From NCBI GenBank assembly GCA_023394965.1, contig JAEWZX010000019.1:131356-195355 (forward strand): a stretch of 64,000 nucleotides of DNA, written 5' to 3'. This document shows positions 42,663 to 51,412 of this stretch, in pieces. Both the position numbers and the translations under genes were made by a program. Position 1 is the stretch's first letter, and each line of letters opens with the position of its first letter. Source of the stretch: Pseudomonadota bacterium (GTDB lineage: Bacteria > Pseudomonadota > Alphaproteobacteria > Sphingomonadales > Sphingomonadaceae). Under the pieces are notes generated by a model. The model searched no databases. It had not been told where the DNA came from and worked only from the letters and a program-made list of their open reading frames with translations.

Positions 42663-43463
42663 TCAGGCGAAGCTTTTGTGTACGATGGCAATTTTGCCTT
42701 CATCTTCCCTGGTCTGGATGACCCGGCGGCTGTCGCCCTCCAGCACCAGAGCAGTGAGCGTGCCGGTGCGAAAGGCGCCCGTGTCGATGCCGATCCGGTG
42801 GTCGGTGTGGTTCATCTCCTCGAAGATGGTGTGCCCGTGCACAACCACGTGACTGAGCGGATCGCCATGCTTCAGGAAGCGTTCGCGGATCCAGCGCAGA
42901 TCGGACGTCTTCTGATCCTGCACGCTGCGTTTGGGATCGATGCCTGCGTGCACGAAGACATAGTCTCCGGCGATGACCATGTCTTCCATGGCCTGCAGAA
43001 ACTTGCGGTGTTTCGCGGGTACCAACTCGTTCAGTTCGGCCTGAAGCTCCTTCAGTGTCAGTTCGTTGTACCGCTTTTTCTTGATGCCATAGCTCAGCAT
43101 CGTTTCGCGCCCGCCATGCTTCAGGAAATGCCGCAGCATCTCCCGGTCATCGAAACTTTCGAGAAACATTTCCTCGTGGTTTCCGGCAATGCAGCGCACC
43201 TGGCGGCGCTTGCCCCACTGGCGTGCCGTTTCGATTACGCCCGCGCTGTCGGGGCCGCGGTCCACCAGGTCGCCCAGCAGCACCACCGTACTGGTGGCAG
43301 GTGTGCAGGCAGCGTCATCTTCTTCGATGGCTTCGATGAGCGTTGCAAAAAGATCGCGCCGGCCGTGAATGTCGCCAATGGCATAGAAACGCTGCCCCTC
43401 CGGCACGTTCGCTCGACGCTCGTCTTGGGTCTTTTTGTTGAAGAATTTCGGGAATGTAATCAT
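42663..43463 (-). CDS. Calcineurin-like metallophosphatase (Ser/Thr phosphatase type)
   Basis: A 266-residue phosphoesterase of the PrpA/ApaH group. The metal signatures are all present: YAIGDIHGRRDLF, LLGDLVDRGPDSAGVI, CIAGNHEEM, then VFVHAGIDP and VVVHGHT. It may act as a serine/threonine protein phosphatase or a diadenosine tetraphosphatase-like enzyme; sequence alone does not decide. ATG 43463 (MITFPKFFNKKTQDER) is chosen over the ATG at 43580, which would add 39 residues unlike the family. No partner kinase in the window. Confidence 0.9.
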   Translation of the reverse strand: MITFPKFFNKKTQDERRANVPEGQRFYAIGDIHGRRDLFATLIEAIEEDDAACTPATSTVVLLGDLVDRGPDSAGVIETARQWGKRRQVRCIAGNHEEMFLESFDDREMLRHFLKHGGRETMLSYGIKKKRYNELTLKELQAELNELVPAKHRKFLQAMEDMVIAGDYVFVHAGIDPKRSVQDQKTSDLRWIRERFLKHGDPLSHVVVHGHTIFEEMNHTDHRIGIDTGAFRTGTLTALVLEGDSRRVIQTREDEGKIAIVHKSFA

Positions 43464-43734
43464 GTAGACCGGAGAAAGTTGGCGGCAGCCGCACCTATTT
43501 CGCGCACGAATAGGCGTTTGTACCAAGAGGGGCAACAAAGCCGCATGCGGAACATGGTACCGCAGTTGCGAGAAAACCACATCTATTGCTGCATATGCGA
43601 AAACTCACGCAAGCTATCTTGCGCAGGAGGTGGTCTTTGTGCAGGTTTATGACTGTATCCGGATGAGAAGCCTAACAAAGTGGCTCCGGCGGATTCGCAG
43701 GTGGGACGAAGCGACACTCGTACAGGAGTTTGTA

Positions 43735-44490
43735 ATGCTAACGTCCTTTCGCGGCCTTGCTGCCGCCTCGATTGCCCTCGCGGGCTTATCTCTTGCAACG
43801 CCGGCCATGGCGCAGTCCGAAGATGAGGAAGCTGCAAGCGCAGTCACCGTGTCGGCCAATGTTGCGCTGACTACCGATTACCGGTTCCGCGGCGTTTCCC
43901 TCTCGGGTGGCGATCCGGCAATTCAAGGGGGCTTTGATGTCGCTCACGAGAGCGGTTTCTATGTCGGCACCTGGGCCTCGTCGATCAAAGGTGGCCCGTC
44001 TTACGGTGATCTCGAACTAGATATCTATGCAGGCTGGAGTGGCAGCCTGAGCGACGCCGTCAGCGTCGATCTGGGTGTACTCTACTATATCTATCCGACC
44101 GAAGATCTGGGCCTCGATACCGACTATATCGAACCTTATGCCTCGCTCAGCACCTCATTCGGACCGGCGGAAGCAACTTTCGGTGTCGCCTATGCGCCCA
44201 AGCAGGATTCACTGGGTGGGGACGACAACCTCTATCTCTATACCGACCTGGGTTTCGGCATCCCGAATTCGCCTATCAGTCTCAACGGCCATCTCGGCTA
44301 TACCGACGGGGCCCTGGCACCGCCCTTCCTGGCAGGCACCACAGACGACACCGGTCTCGACTGGTCGATCGGCGCCAGTGTGGCGAAAGGCAATTTCGAG
44401 CTGGGTGTTTCCTATATCGGCGTGGAAGGGCCGTCGATCGACGGTTATACCGACGATACGATCGTCGCTACACTCTCTGCCAGTTTCTGA
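43735..44490 (+). CDS. TorF-family putative porin (TIGR02001)
   Basis: A 251-residue exported protein with a signal peptide (residues 1-26, ending TPAMAQ) and beta-barrel composition. The family motif NVALTTDYRFRGVSLSGGDP follows the signal, with alternating strands through to a terminal Phe (TLSASF), the outer-membrane insertion signal. The family is found in many proteobacteria and its solute is unknown. AGGAG lies six bases before ATG 43735. A hairpin follows. Confidence 0.88.
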   Translation: MLTSFRGLAAASIALAGLSLATPAMAQSEDEEAASAVTVSANVALTTDYRFRGVSLSGGDPAIQGGFDVAHESGFYVGTWASSIKGGPSYGDLELDIYAGWSGSLSDAVSVDLGVLYYIYPTEDLGLDTDYIEPYASLSTSFGPAEATFGVAYAPKQDSLGGDDNLYLYTDLGFGIPNSPISLNGHLGYTDGALAPPFLAGTTDDTGLDWSIGASVAKGNFELGVSYIGVEGPSIDGYTDDTIVATLSASF

Positions 44491-44517
44491 GAGCTTTCTG
44501 GCTTGGAATTGACAGAG

Positions 44518-44541
44518 GGGGGCGCAGCGCAGTGCGCCCCC
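44518..44541. terminator. Hairpin between convergent torF-like and SIMPL genes
   Basis: GGGGGCGCA and TGCGCCCCC flank a six-base loop, 27 bases after one stop and 10 bases from the other. Strong 9-bp stem; no T-run. Confidence 0.65.
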
Positions 44542-44551
44542 AATGTTCTGC

Positions 44552-45304
44552 TCAGTCGAGTGCGAAGTCCACCGTGGTCACAACACGGACCTTTTTGAAG
44601 GGTGTGTCGCCGACGCCCCAACCGCCAGCTTCGCCGTCGCGCGCATCGATGGAAAAATAGCCCTGCGTGGCGTTGCGGATGCTTCCAACGTCGGCACCGC
44701 TATCCTGCGCAAACTGTTCGGCCGAAGCGCGCGCATCTTTCGTCGCCTCTGCCACCATTTCGGGTTTGATCGCATTCAAACCGGTGAAGGTGTAGGTAAT
44801 GCCGGACCCATCTTCCAGTACCACACCCTTGCGCACCAGTTCGGCTTGCCTGCGCACGGCCCGTTGGGCTCGCTCTATGTCCTTAGTCCTCAGCACGATA
44901 CGCTGTCTGACGGTATAGAAAACGGTCCCGTCATCAGTGTAGTTGGATACGTTGACGCCGGCGGGAGTCAACGCGTCGGCGGGAAAGCCCAAACCCGTGA
45001 AAAATTCGCGAACCGCCTCGGCGTCGCGGTCGGTGCTCGCCTGAGCGTCTTGCAGATTTCTGGCTGTCGAAGCGAAGGATAGCGTCCATGTTGCCAAATC
45101 AGCCGTAACTTCCCGCTCTGCCAGGCCGCGAACAGTGACGCTTCGCTCTGCGGCTTTCATGCGGACGAGGCCATCGCCAAGGAGAAAACCACCGATAACG
45201 AGGCCCAGGGCAATGATGCTGGCCCCACCGATCCAGCTTTTGAGTGTTGCATCCCCCGACCGGCGCATGGCACCTGCCGCTGTGACCTCGGTTTTTTCTG
45301 TCAT
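44552..45304 (-). CDS. SIMPL-domain (DUF541) membrane-anchored protein
   Basis: A 250-residue protein with one N-terminal membrane helix (about residues 25-43) and a SIMPL/DUF541 domain (about 55-248: ERSVTVRGLAEREVTADLAT, FASTARNLQDAQ, KKVRVVTTVDFALD). Family members such as BP26/OMP28 are periplasmic oligomers with poorly defined envelope roles. ATG 45304 has AGGAAG nine bases upstream; ATG 45328 is an alternative adding eight residues. Confidence 0.85.
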   Translation of the reverse strand: MTEKTEVTAAGAMRRSGDATLKSWIGGASIIALGLVIGGFLLGDGLVRMKAAERSVTVRGLAEREVTADLATWTLSFASTARNLQDAQASTDRDAEAVREFFTGLGFPADALTPAGVNVSNYTDDGTVFYTVRQRIVLRTKDIERAQRAVRRQAELVRKGVVLEDGSGITYTFTGLNAIKPEMVAEATKDARASAEQFAQDSGADVGSIRNATQGYFSIDARDGEAGGWGVGDTPFKKVRVVTTVDFALD

Positions 45305-45380
45305 GATTGTTTGCTTCCTCATTGGCATATGCCCGAAGCAGCTACATCATGAGCGATGAACCGTTCTTTAATAGAGATGA

Positions 45381-45830
45381 ATGGAGTTCGAAGTGACAAA
45401 GTTTCTACACACGATGATCCGCGTGACGGATCCGGAGGCGACCATTGCTTTTTTCAAGCTTATTGGCGTTGAGGAAACTCGCCGGTTCGACAACGAGGCG
45501 GGTCGCTTCACCCTGATCTTCCTTGCCGCCCCGGGTGAGGAAAATGTCGCCGAAGTCGAGCTGACCTACAATTGGCCGCCTGAAGACGGCAGCGCCCCGG
45601 AAGAATATGCAGGCGGGCGCAATTTCGGCCACCTCGCTTATCGGGTCGAGAATATCTACGAAACCTGCCAGGCGATCATGGATGCCGGGCATACCATCAA
45701 TCGTCCGCCCCGCGATGGCCATATGGCTTTCGTCAAAACGCCGGACGGTATCTCGATCGAACTCCTCCAGAAAGGTTCTCTCGAACCCCAAGAACCATGG
45801 GCGAGCATGGAGAACATCGGAAGCTGGTAA
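45381..45830 (+). CDS. gloA: Lactoylglutathione lyase (glyoxalase I)
   Basis: Converts the methylglyoxal-glutathione hemithioacetal to S-lactoylglutathione. Metal ligands fit the family: His in FLHTMIRVTDPE, Glu in EVELTYNW, His in FGHLAYRVENIY and Glu in GISIELLQKG. 149 residues, a single pair of beta-alpha-beta modules, normal bacterial length. It converges on nhaA with six bases between the stops. Confidence 0.95.
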   Translation: MEFEVTKFLHTMIRVTDPEATIAFFKLIGVEETRRFDNEAGRFTLIFLAAPGEENVAEVELTYNWPPEDGSAPEEYAGGRNFGHLAYRVENIYETCQAIMDAGHTINRPPRDGHMAFVKTPDGISIELLQKGSLEPQEPWASMENIGSW

Positions 45831-45836
45831 GCCGCG

Positions 45837-47048
45837 TCACTCGAGATATGGGGAGCGGACATCTTCGGGATGCTGTGCCGACAGGCGCAGGATCGTGTAG
45901 CCGACGATGGCAGAGATCAGGGATCCGAGAAGGATACCGATCTTCGCCTCGTTGATTAGCAATTGCTGGCCCGTAAAGGCAAGCCCGCTGATGAATAGCG
46001 ACATTGTGAAGCCGATTCCGCACAGGATCGATACTCCCCATATTTCTGGCCACGTTGCCTGATCGGGACGAGGCGCGAAGCCAATCCGGTCGGCAATAAA
46101 GATTGCGGAGAATATCCCGACTTGCTTGCCGACGAATAGTCCAGCCGCAATAGCCAACGGAAGCGGGGCGAATATCTGTTCCAGACCCATGCCCGCGAGG
46201 GGAACCCCCGCATTGGCGAAGCCGAAAATGGGGACGATCAAATAGGCGCTCCACGGGGCCAGCCCATGTTCCATGCGTTCGACCATCGTCTGGTCATCCG
46301 GCCCGACCATCGGAATGCAAAGAGCGGCAACCACACCGGCGATGGTGGCGTGAATTCCGGAATTCAGGACGAAGTACCACAGCACCAGAGCAAGCAGGAT
46401 GAAGGGCCAGTATCGGGCCACACGCAGCTTGTTCAACACCATCATTGCAACGACCACAGCACCGGCCGCAGCGAGCCAGCCAATCTTGATCTGGGCAGTG
46501 TAGAAGAGCGCGATAACCAGCACGGCACCGATGTCATCGACAATGGCAACGGTAAGCAAAAACAGGCGAAGCGATGCGGGACAGCGATTTCCCAGCAATC
46601 CGAGAACACCCATAGCAAAGGCGATGTCGGTGGCTGCCGGGATTGCCCAGCCACGCATCAATTCGGCATCTCCGCCCACGACACCGACATAGACCAGTGC
46701 CGGGACAGCCATGCCGGCCACAGCAGCAAGAATGGGAAGGCGCCGCGATTCAGCAGTCGATAGCTGCCCTTCGATCCATTCGCGCTTTACTTCGAGTCCG
46801 ACGACGAAGAAGAACAGCGCCATCAGGCCATCATTGATCCACAAATGCAGATCGTCGAGCTTGGGGATCGGTGTCCAAGACAGCTCACCGTAGAAAAGCT
46901 GTTCGTACTCCCCGGCAAGCGGCGAATTCGCTGCGAGCATCGCGGCCGCGGCAACGAGTATGAGCAGAATGCCGGCAGAAGCGTCGCTGACGAACAGCGC
47001 GCGAACAGGGGCAAAGACAAGGCGAATTGCTGAAGGGCGTTCATTCAT
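45837..47048 (-). CDS. nhaA: Na+/H+ antiporter NhaA
   Basis: Electrogenic 2H+/1Na+ exchanger of the inner membrane, 403 residues, 12 helices. Key parts: AIPAATDIAFAMGVLGLLG, the transport Asp pair in LTVAIVDDIGAVLVIALFY, and GIHATIAGVVAALCIP. ATG 47048 (MNERPSAIRLVF) is used; the long upstream extension to 47246 is not family-like. It is divergent from a glycosyltransferase gene with about 115 bases between. Confidence 0.95.
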   Translation of the reverse strand: MNERPSAIRLVFAPVRALFVSDASAGILLILVAAAAMLAANSPLAGEYEQLFYGELSWTPIPKLDDLHLWINDGLMALFFFVVGLEVKREWIEGQLSTAESRRLPILAAVAGMAVPALVYVGVVGGDAELMRGWAIPAATDIAFAMGVLGLLGNRCPASLRLFLLTVAIVDDIGAVLVIALFYTAQIKIGWLAAAGAVVVAMMVLNKLRVARYWPFILLALVLWYFVLNSGIHATIAGVVAALCIPMVGPDDQTMVERMEHGLAPWSAYLIVPIFGFANAGVPLAGMGLEQIFAPLPLAIAAGLFVGKQVGIFSAIFIADRIGFAPRPDQATWPEIWGVSILCGIGFTMSLFISGLAFTGQQLLINEAKIGILLGSLISAIVGYTILRLSAQHPEDVRSPYLE

Positions 47049-47163
47049 CTGGGCGCTCTTTTCCGTAAAGTACCGTATGTTGCAAGGGCCGAACGTCGCC
47101 AGTAGCGAAATTGCCGGGGGTTTTCGCTTGCTATTGGGGTCTTTCACTATCGTGGAATGGTAT

Positions 47164-48534
47164 ATGCTCGTGCAATACGAGCTATTACTGCTTGCCGCCG
47201 TGTTTTTTGCCCTGGGCATGGTCGATGAGCTTGCGCTCGACTGCACCTATGTCTGGTTTCGCATTACCGGCCGTATCCGCACTCAGCGGCTTCCCGAAGG
47301 TGATCCTCACCTGGTGACAAGCCTCGCCGGCCCCGCCGCAGTTTTCCTCCCTGCCTGGCGCGAAGAGGCAGTTATCGGGACCACCCTTGTTCATATGCTT
47401 GATGCCTGGCCGCAGCCCGAACTCACCATTTATGTCGGCTGCTATCGAAACGATCCAGAAACCATGGCGGCGGTTACGGCTGCCACCAGAGGTGATCCGC
47501 GCGTACGCCTCGTCATTCATGGAAAGGTCGGGCCGACATCGAAGGCGGATTGTCTCAACAGATTGTATCGTGCGCTGGTCGACGATGAGGAGCGTTCCGG
47601 CACCCCATCGGGAATGGTCATCTTGCATGATGCGGAAGACATGGTCGATCCAGCAGCTTTGGGGCTGCTCGACCAGGCGATGTGGCATGCCCAGTTCGTT
47701 CAGCTTCCGGTACTCGCTCTTCCACAGCGCAATTCACTCTGGATCGGGAGTCATTACTCCGACGAATTTGCCGAATCCCACGGCAAGGCGATGGTCGTGC
47801 GGGATGCGCTGGGCGCGGCAATTCCCGGAGCTGGGGTGGGCTGTGCTATCGCGCGTGGTGCGCTGGCCGATCTTGCCGATCGGCAAAATGGCGATCCATT
47901 TGCTCGGGATTCGTTGACCGAGGATTACGAACTTGGTCTCAAGATCGCGGAGGCAGGAGGCAAGGGGCGCTTTCTGCGTGTGCGCGCGGCCGATGGCCGG
48001 CTTATCGGTACGCGAGCTTTTTTCCCTTTCTATTTTGATCAGTCGATAAGACAGAAAACCCGCTGGATGCACGGGATAGCCCTGCAGGGATGGGACCGGC
48101 TGGGATGGGGAAAGAGCCCAGTGGATCTATGGATGCAACTACGCGATCGCCGCGGGCCGCTGGCGGCTATCCTGCTAGTCATCGCGTACCTGCTGCTCGT
48201 GCTGGTGACGATTTCTCTGGTGCTCAGCAGTCTGGATCTTGTCGAGCTACCGCAGCATTCGATGCTGCTTTTCGTTTTGCTGTGGCTGAACATGATCGGT
48301 CTGCTGATCCGCCTCGCCACACGTGCATGCTTTACTGCGCGGGAATATGGCTGGCGCCAGGGATTGATCGCCATTCCAAGAACGGTGGTGTCGAACTTCA
48401 TAGCGATTCTGGCTGGCCGCAGGGCGTTGGTCGCCTACCTCAAAACTTTGCGCGGTGCGCCGGTGATATGGGACAAGACCGACCACTGGGATCACCCCGC
48501 GCTTATTCAGCCTGTCAACAGAACCGGTGCATAA
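47164..48534 (+). CDS. NfrB-like inner-membrane glycosyltransferase
   Basis: A 456-residue family-2 glycosyltransferase of the NfrB / phage N4 adsorption protein B kind. The first helix is near residues 5-25, a cytosolic GT domain covers about 55-280, and a pair of helices follow about 330-385. Catalytic motifs are visible: PAWREEAVIGTTL, VILHDAEDMVDP (DXD), SLTEDYELGLKI (ED) and QKTRWMHGIALQGW (QxxRW). In E. coli NfrA and NfrB make and export a ManNAc-type glycan used as the N4 receptor, with NfrB carrying an extra c-di-GMP-binding domain; this one ends after the membrane region and lacks it. A porin-like gene overlaps its stop. Confidence 0.82.
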   Translation: MLVQYELLLLAAVFFALGMVDELALDCTYVWFRITGRIRTQRLPEGDPHLVTSLAGPAAVFLPAWREEAVIGTTLVHMLDAWPQPELTIYVGCYRNDPETMAAVTAATRGDPRVRLVIHGKVGPTSKADCLNRLYRALVDDEERSGTPSGMVILHDAEDMVDPAALGLLDQAMWHAQFVQLPVLALPQRNSLWIGSHYSDEFAESHGKAMVVRDALGAAIPGAGVGCAIARGALADLADRQNGDPFARDSLTEDYELGLKIAEAGGKGRFLRVRAADGRLIGTRAFFPFYFDQSIRQKTRWMHGIALQGWDRLGWGKSPVDLWMQLRDRRGPLAAILLVIAYLLLVLVTISLVLSSLDLVELPQHSMLLFVLLWLNMIGLLIRLATRACFTAREYGWRQGLIAIPRTVVSNFIAILAGRRALVAYLKTLRGAPVIWDKTDHWDHPALIQPVNRTGA

Positions 48535-49618
48535 TCTCACTGCCCAACGCCAGGGCCAACCAGTTCTGTTTCTTTGTCTGCTCGCCGCCGGGTGGGTGCT
48601 TCTGCGCTGGGTGACTTGGGAAAACCCGTGGCCCAAGGCACTTGCTGTATCCGAAGTATCGCTGTTTGCAGCGGAAAACGTGACCGCCACAAGGATATCA
48701 CGCGCCAGAAATATCGAAACGAAACACAAAGCTGAGATGGGGTCGTGGGATCAACTGACAATGCAAAATCTTACGGTTGCTAGGCACGCTGCTCGCCCCC
48801 GCCAGGTCAAGGGGGAACAAATGATGCCGGATGTCCAGATTGGCGGACACCGCAACATTCCGGAGCCTTCTGCTGTGGTTGGCCCGTCTCAAAGACTTAT
48901 AGGGCTGAAACAGGCTGAGTCGGCAGAAGAAACATCTGTTTCCAGTAAGCCTGTTTCTGGGCCATCCAGATGGCGCGCGGATGGTTGGCTGGTACTTCGG
49001 GAGGGTTCGTCCACGCTGGCAGAGGGAGGCCGCCTACCTGCGAGCTATGGTGGTAGCCAGGCAGGAGTGGCACTCGCGTATCGGCTTGCTCCGACCAGCC
49101 AGTTCGCGCCGACGGCCTATTTCCGAACCAACAGGAATTTCGGTTCACCCGGGGAAACAGACAGTGCGCTCGGTCTGCGCGTTCGTCCGCTGGGGAGTCT
49201 GCCGATTGAGGTTCAAATGGAAGCTAGACTCACCCAGCGTAGCAACACGACTGAAGTTAGACGGGCCGCTCTTATTGCCGGCGGATTTGAAGACGGCAGT
49301 CTGCCAATCGGCTTGCTCGCGCGTGGCTATGGGCAGGCGGGATATGTCGGGGGCGATTTCGCCACGGCGTTTGCTGATGGCGCTCTGGTCGCCGAGCGTG
49401 AGACGACTACGCTCGGGGGAGGCGCGCTGTCGATCGGTGCGGGTGCTTGGGGCGGAGCGCAAAAGGGGGCTTCTCGGGTCGATGTAGGGCCAACGGTGGC
49501 CTTGAAGTTTATGGCCAAGGATGGGCCGGTGCGACTGGAGGCTGGCTATCGTTTTCGTGTTGCGGGCAATGCGAGACCAGAAAATAGCGGAGTTCTGACG
49601 CTTTCGACGGGGTTCTGA
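48527..49618 (+). CDS. NfrA C-terminal-like outer membrane protein candidate
   Basis: A 363-residue protein translated from GTG 48527, which overlaps the glycosyltransferase stop by eight bases. The N-terminal 50 residues contain a hydrophobic stretch (PVLFLCLLAAGWVLLRWV). The C-terminal 220 residues look like outer-membrane strands (SQAGVALAYRLAPTSQFAPT, GSLPIEVQMEARL, LSIGAGAWGGAQKG) and end in Phe. This resembles the C-terminal barrel domain of NfrA, the outer-membrane partner of NfrB. Partner role is inferred from overlap; it lacks the TPR half of E. coli NfrA. Confidence 0.65.
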   Translation: MHNLTAQRQGQPVLFLCLLAAGWVLLRWVTWENPWPKALAVSEVSLFAAENVTATRISRARNIETKHKAEMGSWDQLTMQNLTVARHAARPRQVKGEQMMPDVQIGGHRNIPEPSAVVGPSQRLIGLKQAESAEETSVSSKPVSGPSRWRADGWLVLREGSSTLAEGGRLPASYGGSQAGVALAYRLAPTSQFAPTAYFRTNRNFGSPGETDSALGLRVRPLGSLPIEVQMEARLTQRSNTTEVRRAALIAGGFEDGSLPIGLLARGYGQAGYVGGDFATAFADGALVAERETTTLGGGALSIGAGAWGGAQKGASRVDVGPTVALKFMAKDGPVRLEAGYRFRVAGNARPENSGVLTLSTGF

Positions 49619-49664
49619 CACAGTTCGGCTTTTAACCGTCCGCGCGCTGCGATAGGGCGCAGTT

Positions 49665-50566
<902 letters not shown>

Positions 50567-50570
<4 letters not shown>

Positions 50571-51319
50571 GAGCACTGCTGCTCATTCTCTTCGCTTTCG
50601 CGCTTATGGGGCAGCGTGATCCGATACTTGTGCCCGAAGTCAGCCAGCACGAGGTGCGGGTGCGTCAGGGCTTTACCGGCACCGAATTGCTTCTCTTCGG
50701 TGCTGTGCTCGATCCGCTTGGGCGGGCTGCGGGCAGCGATTATGATATCGTGGTCGTTCTCAAGGGGCCGTCGGAGCCGGTCCGGCTGCGGGAAAAGGAG
50801 CGTTTCGTTGGGGTCTGGGTCAATGCGGCCAGTAGCGATTTTCGATCGGTCCCGTCGTTCTTCGCCGTTGCCTCGTCACGGCCCGTCGCTGAGATTGTCG
50901 ACGAAAAAACCGCGGCAATCTACGAGTTTGGAACGGATTATATCCAGCTGTCGCCAAGCGGGGTGATCGACCCCGAAGAACAGGCGCGTTTCAAGGCCGG
51001 GCTTGTCGATCTCAAGACACGCCAGCAGCTTTACGAGCAGGATTTTCAGGGCGTCCAGATCAGCGAACAGGTGCTTTACCAGTCGCGCATCTCGTTGCCG
51101 TCCAGCGTGTCTACCGGAACCTATACCGCAGAAACATTCGCCGTTCGCGATGGCCGCGTTATCGCGTCGGCACAAGCGGAAGTCGAAGTGAAGAAGGTCG
51201 GGTTCGAACGGATCGTGGCCGATTATTCGCAGGAATGGTCGCTCGCTTACGGCCTGCTGGCGGTGGCACTGGCGGTGGGCATGGGTTGGGCTGCGGGCAG
51301 GCTATTCGCGCTGATCTGA
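50567..51319 (+). CDS. TIGR02186-family membrane-anchored protein
   Basis: A 250-residue protein with a signal peptide (residues 1-17) and a C-terminal membrane helix (about 225-247, SLAYGLLAVALAVGMGWAAG). The periplasmic domain starts LVPEVSQHEVRVRQGFTGTE and contains YDIVVVLKGPSEPVRLREKE, recognisable as TIGR02186. The GTG start overlaps the TSUP stop. Function unknown; conserved linkage suggests that it works with the exporter. Confidence 0.82.
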
Positions 51320-51412
51320 CGGTCTCGAGGCCAGCGTTGACCACATTTTAAGCACTTTCCGGCAGCAATCCGCAAGCGCGGCGCGCGCGTTACGTGGGAT
51401 ACAGCCAGACCG

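Noticed and set aside
42549..43652. Plus-strand open frame of 367 codons
   Set aside because: Antisense to the metallophosphatase; the minus strand has all phosphoesterase motifs.
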